Shown in pieces: positions 1 through 5,821 of a stretch of DNA of 6,823 nt. This DNA comes from Flavobacteriaceae bacterium. Lineage in GTDB: Bacteria > Bacteroidota > Bacteroidia > Flavobacteriales > Flavobacteriaceae. Each line of letters begins with the position of its first letter. Within the stretch, counting starts at the first letter, position 1. The DNA is taken from assembly GCA_016763715.1 (NCBI GenBank), contig JAESTG010000264.1, positions 1-6,823 of the forward strand, written 5' to 3'. A program made the translations under genes and the position numbers. Under the pieces are notes generated by a model, which saw nothing but the letters and a program-made list of their open reading frames with translations, was not told the origin of the DNA and made no database searches.

Positions 1-27
1 TTGTATATACAAATATTGTAAATACAA
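1..27. promoter_or_regulatory. Putative autoregulatory operator: two 12-bp palindromic boxes before the MarR gene
   Basis: Bases 1-12 read TTGTATATACAA, a perfect palindrome. Bases 16-27 read TTGTAAATACAA, the same box with one central mismatch to symmetry. Their centres are 15 bp apart, and the second box ends 2 bases before the ATG of the MarR gene. MarR-family dimers commonly bind such AT-rich palindromes over their own promoter, so negative autoregulation is a reasonable inference. The upstream edge of the site, and any promoter or divergent gene, lies outside the window. Binding by this particular protein is not shown by the sequence. Confidence 0.5.
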
Positions 28-29
28 CT

Positions 30-482
30 ATGAGTATTGAGACCGCAATAAAGACTATTCACAAAATGGGCATTACCACTAAGACTGTTATTAATTTAAT
101 GTATACCAGTCGGGTTATGGAAGAATCCATAGCTGCAGTTCTCAAACCTTATGACCTTAGTATCCAACAATACAATGTATTACGTATACTTAGAGGTCAA
201 AAGGGAAATCCAGCTAATTTATCTACCATTCAGGAACGTATGGTGGATCGTAGCAGCAATACAACACGATTGGTTGACAAACTAATCAAAAAAGAATGGG
301 CAGCTCGTAACATTTGCACTCAAAACAGAAGAAAAGTAGAAATATTTATTACTGAAAAAGGCCTCGCTATTCTGCAAATCCTTGACCCTATTACCGAAGA
401 GCACAATGAAAAAGTGGTGAATAAACTTTCTACCAATCAATTGGAAGATTTAAACAAGTTACTCGACTTATTGAGAGAATAA
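30..482 (+). CDS. MarR-family winged-helix transcriptional regulator
   Basis: A 150-residue cytoplasmic DNA-binding protein of the usual MarR length. The N-terminal helix of the dimerisation region covers about residues 15-40, followed by the segment QQYNVLRILRGQ (46-57), which is typical of Bacteroidota MarR proteins. The helix-turn-helix lies around 62-90, with the recognition helix near SSNTTRLVDKLIKK (75-88). The wing runs about 92-109, ending ITEKG (107-111). The wing motif usually reads DRR; here it is NRR (99-101), a conservative change at the Asp. The C-terminal helices (116-150) complete the dimer interface. The reading frame is open to the window edge, so an earlier start cannot be excluded, but the palindromes just upstream and the normal length favour ATG at 30. 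The yceI-like gene starts 28 bp downstream on the same strand, so the two may be cotranscribed. The ligand is unknown; family members respond to phenolics, oxidants or other small molecules. Confidence 0.9.
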   Translation: MSIETAIKTIHKMGITTKTVINLMYTSRVMEESIAAVLKPYDLSIQQYNVLRILRGQKGNPANLSTIQERMVDRSSNTTRLVDKLIKKEWAARNICTQNRRKVEIFITEKGLAILQILDPITEEHNEKVVNKLSTNQLEDLNKLLDLLRE

Positions 483-510
483 TTAAACATAAACTATAAA
501 TTAAATAAAA

Positions 511-1076
511 ATGAAATTATTAAAATCCTTATTAGTTATTGCTGTAATATTTACAGCATCCGCATTCACAACACCTGTCAAGAAAACCATTAATATATCA
601 GAAAGCTCCGTTACTTGGAAAGGAAAGAAAATTTTAGGTTACATACTGGCACAATCAACCTTAAAGAAGGTTATCTGGAAATGGACGGTGATGTACTCGT
701 TGGAGGTGTGTTTGTTATAGATATGACCTCTATTGTTGTAACCGACTTGGAAGCGGGCAAAGGAAAAGAGAAATTGGAAGGGCATTTAAAAAGTCCTGAT
801 TTCTTTGGAATTGAAGCTCACCCAACGGCTACATTGGTTATAAACAAAGCTACTAAAACTGGCAACACCTATGATGTAAGTGCAAATATTACCATTAAAG
901 GAATTACAGAGGCTATAAATTTTGAACTTGAAATGGGAAATAGCGCAGCTACTACTAGTTTTAAAATTGACAGAACCAAATTTGGTATCCGTTATGGCTC
1001 TGGTAGTTTTGCAGACGATCTTGGAGACAAAGCCATTTCAGATAAATTCCTTTTGGACGTGAATTTGAGATTCTAG
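511..1076 (+). pseudogene. YceI-family secreted lipid-binding protein, with an apparent one-base deletion
   Basis: The first 43 codons (511-639) encode a Sec signal peptide, with MKLLK followed by a hydrophobic stretch and a likely cut after TASA (residue 18), then the start of the barrel (SSVTWKGKKILG). From base 642 the rest of the protein is read in the -1 frame (HTGTINLKEG onward) to the TAG at 1074-1076. Adding one base between 640 and 641, for example C giving GGT TCA CAT, joins them into a protein of about 188 residues, the normal YceI size. The joined protein contains HLKSPDFF (about 92-99), HPTAT (104-108) and DRTKFGIRYGSGSF (about 154-167), all characteristic of the family. YceI proteins are periplasmic lipocalin-like beta-barrels that bind polyisoprenoid-type lipids. 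The break is either a sequencing or assembly error or a recent inactivating deletion; the well-kept second half suggests an error or very recent event. As it stands, translation would stop at 720 after 69 residues. Confidence 0.85.
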
Positions 1077-1085
1077 ATAACAATT

Positions 1086-1115
1086 TTCAAACTATTTTCT
1101 TTTAAATGGTTTGAA
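1086..1115 (+). terminator. AT-rich inverted repeat after the yceI-like gene, possible weak terminator
   Basis: Bases 1086-1097 (TTCAAACTATTT) can pair with 1104-1115 (AAATGGTTTGAA): 12 pairs including one G-T, with a 6-base loop TCTTTT. It begins 9 bases after the stop codon of the yceI-like gene, where a terminator is expected. The stem is AT-rich and is not followed by a clean T-tract, so strength is doubtful. Its right arm overlaps the -33 element of the trp promoter, so the same DNA may serve both purposes, or the repeat may be an operator instead. Confidence 0.35.
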
Positions 1116-1140
1116 GTTTAGATTTACATTTCTATCTTTG
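1110..1140 (+). promoter_or_regulatory. Bacteroidota-type promoter of the trp operon
   Basis: TTTG at 1110-1113 is followed after exactly 19 bases by TATCTTTG at 1133-1140, matching the Bacteroidota primary-sigma pattern TTTG / TAnnTTTG with its usual spacing. Transcription would start roughly 4-8 bases downstream, about 1144-1148, just before the leader-peptide ATG at 1150. The position directly ahead of the attenuator supports its assignment to the trp operon. The start site itself is inferred. Confidence 0.75.
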
Positions 1141-1149
1141 GATTATCAA

Positions 1150-1209
1150 ATGAAAAGAAACAATACACATACTTGGTGGTGGAATAATTTACGAACAGTC
1201 GTGAGCTAG
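1150..1209 (+). CDS. trpL: trp operon leader peptide (attenuator peptide) with three tandem Trp codons
   Basis: A 19-codon reading frame encodes MKRNNTHTWWWNNLRTVVS and ends at TAG 1207-1209. Codons 9-11 (1174-1182) are three consecutive TGG codons, far beyond chance in such a short peptide, and they lie between the trp promoter and an intrinsic terminator upstream of trpE. This is the signature of ribosome-mediated attenuation: the ribosome pauses at the Trp codons when charged tRNA-Trp is scarce. The predicted transcript start leaves only about 2-6 untranslated bases, and no Shine-Dalgarno sequence is possible in that space, so initiation is probably of a leaderless or AT-rich type. The peptide is likely to have no function beyond being translated. 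The symbol trpL is used by analogy with the enterobacterial leader; sequence homology to that peptide is not claimed. Confidence 0.88.
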   Translation: MKRNNTHTWWWNNLRTVVS

Positions 1210-1254
1210 ACCATTTTTGTATGTACCTTATATAAAAAGCCTGTCGTTCACGAC
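1188..1254 (+). promoter_or_regulatory. trp attenuator: competing 1:2 hairpin and 2:3 antiterminator
   Basis: Segment 2 (1198-1206, GTCGTGAGC), the end of the leader-peptide coding sequence, can pair in two ways. Upstream, 1188-1194 (TTTACGA) pairs with 1199-1205 (TCGTGAG) around the loop ACAG: 7 pairs, two of them G-U. Downstream, 1198-1206 pairs with 1246-1254 (GTTCACGAC): 9 pairs, one G-U. The second pairing takes up the loop and the 3' arm of the terminator stem, so it excludes termination. A ribosome stalled at the Trp codons (1174-1182) would cover the upstream arm and free segment 2 for the antiterminator. A ribosome at the stop codon (1207) would cover segment 2 and let the terminator form. 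The pairings are read directly; the switching model follows from known attenuators. Confidence 0.75.
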
Positions 1255-1270
1255 AGGCTTTTTCTTTTTT
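1234..1270 (+). terminator. Intrinsic terminator of the trp attenuator
   Basis: Bases 1234-1246 (AAAAAGCCTGTCG) pair perfectly with 1251-1263 (CGACAGGCTTTTT) around the loop TTCA: 8 core pairs including GCCTGTCG plus 5 A-T pairs. A T-rich tract follows through 1270, broken only by C1264. The structure lies 24 bases after the leader-peptide stop and 40 bases before the trpE start, so it stops transcription before the structural genes when tryptophan is plentiful. Confidence 0.93.
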
Positions 1271-1309
1271 ATGAAAATTTAGAATGAACAAAGTAGACAA
1301 CGATTAGCC

Positions 1310-2740
1310 ATGGAATACGAACTAAAAACATACGTTAAAAAATTATTGGCCGACACACTAACGCCAGTATCCGTATACCTACGCTTACGAGACAAATTTC
1401 CGATTAGTCTACTTTTGGAAAGTAGTGACTATCATGCAAATGATAATTCCTTTAGTTATATCTGCTGCAACCCTATTGCTTCCATTAAAATACATCGTGA
1501 AAAGGTCACGAGAACATTTCCAGATGGACAAGTAATAGAAACAGCACTTTCAGAATTAATAAACTCCTCAAATAAACAAGACGGCGGTCCAACAGGAGTT
1601 CCTCAGCTTTTAGAAAATTTTGCAGCTTCTTTTTCTTCGGAAGACAACTCATTTAAATTCATAAACAATGGACTATTTGGATATATGTCTTATGATGCTG
1701 TTCGTTATTTTGAAGATATTCCCATTTCGAAAAAACAAGGAGACCTTCAAATTCCAGATATTTATTATGCGGTATATCAAAATATAATAGCCATCAATCA
1801 CTTTAATAATGAGGCTCATATTTTCGCGCATTGTTTTAATTCTGAAAATAATATCCCTCAATTAGAACAATTACTGAAATCCAAAAACTTCGCTGAGTAT
1901 TCATTTTTAAGAAAAGGAACGCCATCAACCAATCTGCAAGATTCTGAATTCAAAGAGCTAGTACGCAAATGCAAAGGACATTGTGCAAGGGGAGATGTGT
2001 TTCAAATAGTTCCTAGCAAACGATTTTCACAAAAATTTAGTGGAGATGAATTCAATGTCTATAGAGCTTTACGTAGTGTAAACCCATCCCCTTACCTATT
2101 CTATTTTGACTATGGGGACTTCAAAATTTTTGGTAGCTCACCAGAAGCTCAACTAATAGTACAAGATGACCGAGCTGAAATTCATCCTATTGCCGGAACC
2201 TTCAAACGAACTGGAAATGATGAAAAAGATGCTGAACTAGCCAAACAACTTTCAGTAGACACCAAAGAGAATAGTGAACATGTAATGCTCGTAGATCTGG
2301 CACGAAATGACCTTAGTAGACATGGAAAGAATGTGGTCGTTGAAACATTTAGAGAAGTTCAGTTTTTTTCACACGTAATACATTTGGTAAGTAAGGTAAC
2401 TGCCATTAAAAACCCTAAGACATCGACTATGCAAATTGTAGCCGACACCTTTCCAGCAGGAACATTAAGTGGAGCCCCAAAATACAAGGCTATGCAACTA
2501 TTGGAGAAATACGAAAACATAAACAGAGACTTCTACGGAGGTGCGATTGGATTTATGGATTTTAAAGGAAACTTTAACCATGCCATTATCATTCGTTCTT
2601 TTCTGAGTAAAGATTACACACTACATTTTCAAGCAGGAGCTGGAGTGGTATCCGAAAGTGATGAAGAAAAGGAATTACAAGAAATATACAACAAACTCGG
2701 AGCTCTTACTAAAGCACTCGAACTTGCGGAAACAATATAA
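1310..2740 (+). CDS. trpE: Anthranilate synthase component I (TrpE)
   Basis: The protein makes anthranilate from chorismate, using ammonia delivered by TrpG, as the first committed step of tryptophan synthesis in the cytoplasm. It has 476 residues, normal for the Bacteroidota form. The N-terminal regulatory region carries LLES (35-38), the motif that binds tryptophan for feedback inhibition. The chorismate-binding domain shows ARGDVFQIVPS (226-236), SPEA (277-280), HPIAGT (292-297), EHVMLVDLARNDL (323-335), FPAGTLSGAPK (381-391), YGGAIG (409-414) and QAGAGVV (441-447). The LLES motif and the trpG partner just downstream argue for TrpE over PabB or isochorismate synthase. The first ATG after the in-frame TAG at 1280 is at 1310. 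It lies 40 bases after the attenuator terminator, so its transcription depends on read-through. trpG follows after 10 bases. Confidence 0.97.
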   Translation: MEYELKTYVKKLLADTLTPVSVYLRLRDKFPISLLLESSDYHANDNSFSYICCNPIASIKIHREKVTRTFPDGQVIETALSELINSSNKQDGGPTGVPQLLENFAASFSSEDNSFKFINNGLFGYMSYDAVRYFEDIPISKKQGDLQIPDIYYAVYQNIIAINHFNNEAHIFAHCFNSENNIPQLEQLLKSKNFAEYSFLRKGTPSTNLQDSEFKELVRKCKGHCARGDVFQIVPSKRFSQKFSGDEFNVYRALRSVNPSPYLFYFDYGDFKIFGSSPEAQLIVQDDRAEIHPIAGTFKRTGNDEKDAELAKQLSVDTKENSEHVMLVDLARNDLSRHGKNVVVETFREVQFFSHVIHLVSKVTAIKNPKTSTMQIVADTFPAGTLSGAPKYKAMQLLEKYENINRDFYGGAIGFMDFKGNFNHAIIIRSFLSKDYTLHFQAGAGVVSESDEEKELQEIYNKLGALTKALELAETI

Positions 2741-2750
2741 AAACGGTACA

Positions 2751-3317
2751 ATGAAAATACTAGTAATCGATAATTACGACAGTTTTGTTTACAACCTAGT
2801 GCATTACCTAGAAGAATTGGACTGTGAAGTAGTGGTAAAACGAAATGACCAATTTTATATGGATGAAGTAGCCAACTATGACAAAATCCTCCTGTCCCCT
2901 GGCCCTGGAATCCCAGAAGAAGCAGGTTTTTTGAAAGAGGTAATAGCAACCTATGCAGGCAAAAAACCCATTTTAGGTGCATGTCTAGGACAGCAAGCCA
3001 TTGCCGAAGTCTTTGGCGGTACCTTGGTAAACCTAAAAACCGTATTTCATGGTGTTTCAACCAAAGCAAATATTTTAGTGTCTGACGAGTCGCTTTTTAA
3101 AGGACTTGGAAACGAAATCGAGATTGGTCGTTACCATTCTTGGGTAGTCTCAACTATTGATTTTCCCACCGTACTAGAAATAACCTCAATAGATGAAAAT
3201 GAACAAATAATGTCTTTGAGACATAGAGAATTCGATATTAAGGGAGTACAATTTCACCCCGAAAGTGTACTTACTCCAAAAGGAAAAATGATTATCAAAA
3301 ACTGGGTGAACAGTTAA
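2751..3317 (+). CDS. trpG: Anthranilate synthase component II, glutamine amidotransferase (TrpG)
   Basis: This is the class I glutamine amidotransferase subunit, which hydrolyses glutamine and channels ammonia to TrpE. The protein has 188 residues, the size of a stand-alone TrpG. It starts MKILVIDNYDSFVYNL, the usual family N-terminus. The oxyanion segment is SPGPG (49-53), the nucleophile is C78 in GACLGQQ (76-82), and the His-Glu of the triad are H169 and E171 in QFHPES (167-172); RYHS (127-130) is also typical. The frame is open upstream into trpE, but a start at 2658 would add 31 unrelated residues, so ATG 2751 is chosen. The 10-base gap from trpE suggests coupled translation and matched amounts of the two subunits. 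In many bacteria a single TrpG also serves as PabA; that cannot be decided here. Confidence 0.96.
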   Translation: MKILVIDNYDSFVYNLVHYLEELDCEVVVKRNDQFYMDEVANYDKILLSPGPGIPEEAGFLKEVIATYAGKKPILGACLGQQAIAEVFGGTLVNLKTVFHGVSTKANILVSDESLFKGLGNEIEIGRYHSWVVSTIDFPTVLEITSIDENEQIMSLRHREFDIKGVQFHPESVLTPKGKMIIKNWVNS

Positions 3318-3326
3318 TATTTTTTG

Positions 3327-3345
3327 TTCGTTTTAGAAAAACGAA
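3327..3345 (+). other. Small hairpin between trpG and trpD
   Basis: TTCGTTTT (3327-3334) and AAAACGAA (3338-3345) form a perfect 8-bp stem around the 3-base loop AGA, 9 bases after the trpG stop. No T-tract follows, so it is a poor terminator candidate. It sits in the longest gap of the operon (66 bases, 3318-3383) and could be an mRNA processing or stability element separating the trpEG and trpDCFB portions. The function is inference only. Confidence 0.35.
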
Positions 3346-3383
3346 ATGAGTGACATTGCCAAACAAGAATAACTTTTTAAATA

Positions 3384-4376
3384 ATGAAACAGGTATTAAA
3401 CAGGCTTATCAACCACGAACAGCTTTCTAAGGAAGAAGCAAAAAACGTATTAGTGGCCATTAGCAAAGGGGCTTACAATCCTAGCCAGATTGCCGCATTT
3501 ATGACAGTATACATGATGCGTAGTATTACATTAAATGAACTGGAAGGTTTTCGAGATGCACTTCTAGAATTATGTATTTCTCTGGATGTTAGTGACTACA
3601 ACACTATCGATTTATGTGGAACTGGCGGCGACGGTAAAAATACTTTTAACATATCGACACTTGCATCATTTGTTACGGCTGGCGCGGGTATTAAAGTGAC
3701 CAAACATGGAAATTATGGTGTCTCCTCCATTAGTGGAAGCAGTAATGTGATGGAACAACTTGGTGTCAAATTCAGTAATGATAGTGATTATTTACATCGT
3801 TGTTTAGACCAGGCTGGAATCTGTATTTTACATGCTCCTTTATTTCATCCCGCTATGAAAAACGTAGCACCCATTCGGCGCGAGTTAGGCGTAAAAACCT
3901 TTTTTAATATGTTAGGCCCAATGGTAAACCCAGCCTTTCCAAAAAACCAGCTAGTAGGAGTCTTTAATCTAGAGTTAGCACGGATGTACGGGTATCTATA
4001 CCAAAAAGGGGCGAAAAATTTTACCATTTTACATGCCATGGATGGTTATGATGAAGTTTCGTTAACAGGTCCCGTAAAAATGATTTCAAATACTTCAGAA
4101 CAATTGTTACACCCTTCAAGCTTTGGTTTGAATAGTATTCATCAGAGTGACATCTATGGTGGTGATACTGTGGAGGCTTCAGCTAAAATATTTATTGACA
4201 TATTAAGCGGAAATGGAACAACACCACAAAATAATGTAGTATGCGCCAACGCTGGTCTAGCCATCGCAACTGTTGAAAATTGCTCGATTATGGAAGGTTT
4301 CAACAAAGCGAAAGAATCGCTATTATCTGGGAGAGCACATGAAACTTTGAAGAAATTACAAAAATTAAGTAAATAG
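3384..4376 (+). CDS. trpD: Anthranilate phosphoribosyltransferase (TrpD)
   Basis: The enzyme transfers phosphoribose from PRPP to anthranilate, giving phosphoribosylanthranilate. The protein has 330 residues, close to the usual 330-345. A helical N-terminal domain (1-70) precedes the PRPP-binding glycine loop CGTGGDG (78-84). NISTLA (89-94), KHGN (107-110) and the anthranilate-contacting Arg in PIRRELGVKTFFNMLGP (163-179) follow. D223 and E224 in DGYDEVSLTGP are the metal-binding pair. After KHGN the protein reads YGVSSISGSSNVME rather than the RSVSSKSGSADVLE seen in proteobacteria; I believe this variant is common in Bacteroidota. It is a free-standing TrpD, not fused to TrpG as in enterobacteria. 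It lies 66 bases after trpG and 36 bases before trpC. Confidence 0.96.
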   Translation: MKQVLNRLINHEQLSKEEAKNVLVAISKGAYNPSQIAAFMTVYMMRSITLNELEGFRDALLELCISLDVSDYNTIDLCGTGGDGKNTFNISTLASFVTAGAGIKVTKHGNYGVSSISGSSNVMEQLGVKFSNDSDYLHRCLDQAGICILHAPLFHPAMKNVAPIRRELGVKTFFNMLGPMVNPAFPKNQLVGVFNLELARMYGYLYQKGAKNFTILHAMDGYDEVSLTGPVKMISNTSEQLLHPSSFGLNSIHQSDIYGGDTVEASAKIFIDILSGNGTTPQNNVVCANAGLAIATVENCSIMEGFNKAKESLLSGRAHETLKKLQKLSK

Positions 4377-4412
4377 AAAACTCATAGAAGAACATTTAGA
4401 TTCGATAAAGCA

Positions 4413-5195
4413 ATGTCCATACTAGAACAAATAACGAGTTATAAAAAGCAAGAAGTTGCTGCAAGGAAACTAGCTTTTCCCATTTCAGTTTTGGAACAGT
4501 CATTATATTTTTCTATTGAAACAAATTCAATGACTGATGCGCTACGTAATTCAAAAACAGGAATCATTGCGGAACACAAACGCCGATCACCAAGTAAAGC
4601 TGTTATAAACGACAAAATTCTACTTCCTGAAGTTGTTTTGGGTTATAAAAAAGCACAAGCCGCTGTTATCTCAGTTTTAACCGATACCAAGTTTTTTGGA
4701 GGTTCGTTGGATGATCTTCTTTTAGCGCGACAGTGTGTTTCTACTCCTTTACTTCGGAAAGAGTTTATCGTAGATCCGTATCAAATTTATGAAGCCAAAG
4801 CTTATGGAGCAGACGCTATTTTATTGATTGCGGCCTGCCTTTCAGAAAAACAGATTAGGGAATACTCTTCACTTGCTAAGGAATTGAAACTCGATGTGTT
4901 ATTGGAAGTTCATAATTCCGAAGAACTAAAAAAATCACTGCATGACACAGTAGATATGTTAGGCGTAAATAATCGAAACTTAAATACTTTTGAAGTATCC
5001 ATCGAAATAAGCAAAAAACTCTCTGTTGCTATTCCAGATGATTTCATTAAAGTTTCAGAAAGAGGAATTAGTAGTATTAAAACTATTAAGGAATTAAAAC
5101 CATTTGGATTCAAAGGGTTTTTGATAGGAGAACATTTTATGAAAACGGAGCGCCCTGGTGAAAGTGCATTAGAATTTATACAGCAATTGTCATGA
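4413..5195 (+). CDS. trpC: Indole-3-glycerol phosphate synthase (TrpC)
   Basis: The enzyme closes the pyrrole ring of carboxyphenylamino-deoxyribulose phosphate, with loss of CO2 and water, to give indole-3-glycerol phosphate. It is a 260-residue single-domain TIM barrel of normal family length. Catalytic and binding residues are visible as E54 and K56 in EHKRRSPS (54-61), K116 in RKEFI (115-119), E165 in LLEVH (163-167), N186 in GVNNRNL (184-190) and E216 in SERGI (215-219). The phosphate-binding end is GFLIGEHFM (235-243). It is not fused to TrpF as in E. coli. Its TGA stop overlaps the ATG of trpF (ATGA at 5192-5195), a sign of translational coupling. Confidence 0.96.
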   Translation: MSILEQITSYKKQEVAARKLAFPISVLEQSLYFSIETNSMTDALRNSKTGIIAEHKRRSPSKAVINDKILLPEVVLGYKKAQAAVISVLTDTKFFGGSLDDLLLARQCVSTPLLRKEFIVDPYQIYEAKAYGADAILLIAACLSEKQIREYSSLAKELKLDVLLEVHNSEELKKSLHDTVDMLGVNNRNLNTFEVSIEISKKLSVAIPDDFIKVSERGISSIKTIKELKPFGFKGFLIGEHFMKTERPGESALEFIQQLS

Positions 5196-5796
5196 AAGTA
5201 AAACTCAAAATATGTGGAATGAATCATAACACAACTGAAGTTGCTGGACTTCAGCCAGACTATATGGGGTTTATTTTTTATTCAAAGAGCACTCGTAATT
5301 TTATTGGAACACTACCTAACCTTCCATCTTCCATAAAACGAGTGGGAGTTTTTGTAAATGCAACTTTAGAAGATATTTCAGAAAAAATAAAAACCTTTAA
5401 TCTGGATGTGTGCAACTGCATGGCAAGGAAACACCGGGGTTTTGCCAAACACTAAAGAATATAGAAGTCTGGAAAGTATTTAGTATTAGAGATTCATTCA
5501 ATTTCAACAATCTTACTCCTTACGAGCCAGTAGTGGATAAATTTCTATTCGACACTAAAGGAAAGAAAAAAGGCGGCAACGGCTATATGTTTGATTGGAA
5601 TGTTTTAAAGCAGTACAATTCTACCAAGCCCTTCATCTTAAGCGGCGGAATTGGTCTCGCCGAAGTAGAAAAACTGAAGCTACTATTAAAAACAAAATTG
5701 CCCATTTATGCAATCGATGTCAATAGTAAATTTGAGCAAGCACCTGGGCTAAAAAATATAAATGAACTTACTGAATTTATGAGTCATCTTCAATAA
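5192..5796 (+). pseudogene. trpF: Phosphoribosylanthranilate isomerase (TrpF), with an apparent one-base deletion
   Basis: TrpF converts phosphoribosylanthranilate to carboxyphenylamino-deoxyribulose phosphate, the step between TrpD and TrpC. The first 72 codons (5192-5407) read KICGM (6-10, with catalytic C8), PDYMGFIFYSKSTR and VGVFVN. The sequence then slips: from 5410 the conserved VQLHGKE continues in the -1 frame to the TAA at 5794-5796. Restoring one base within 5408-5410, most simply GTGGTG for GTG TG, gives about 201 residues, the normal size. The second part holds the catalytic Asp in FDWN (about D135) and the phosphate-binding SGGIG (about 151-155). All key residues are therefore present, which favours a sequencing or assembly error or a very recent mutation. 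As written, translation stops at 5455 and the isomerase is lost, which would break the pathway unless another isomerase (such as PriA or HisA-like) exists. It overlaps the trpC stop by 4 bases. Confidence 0.92.
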
Positions 5797-5821
5797 CACT
5801 ACATAGTACAAACAAATAAAC

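Noticed and set aside
1077..1309. A possible T-box riboswitch or tryptophan-binding protein (TRAP) site as the control of trpE
   Set aside because: The roughly 90-base leader from the predicted start to the terminator is too short for a T-box, and there are no GAG/UAG triplet repeats for TRAP. The Trp-codon leader peptide accounts for the hairpins.
2658..2750. An N-terminal extension of trpG from an upstream ATG
   Set aside because: The 31 extra residues are the -1/+1 frame of the trpE 3' end and do not resemble TrpG; the family N-terminus begins exactly at ATG 2751.
2629..3069. A 146-codon open frame on the minus strand across the trpE-trpG junction
   Set aside because: It lies entirely opposite well-supported trpE and trpG sequence, and its composition (rich in Leu, Arg and His) is that of a shadow frame.
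3346..3372. A tiny ATG-started frame of 8 codons (MSDIAKQE) between trpG and trpD
   Set aside because: It is too short to distinguish from chance, has no regulatory codon bias and no supporting terminator.
5437..5443. Slippery heptamer GGGTTTT, in the correct phase for a programmed -1 frameshift in trpF
   Set aside because: The conserved VQLHGKE motif is already encoded in the -1 frame upstream of this site, from 5410, so a shift here would yield a protein with a scrambled conserved segment. A missing base near 5409 explains the data better.
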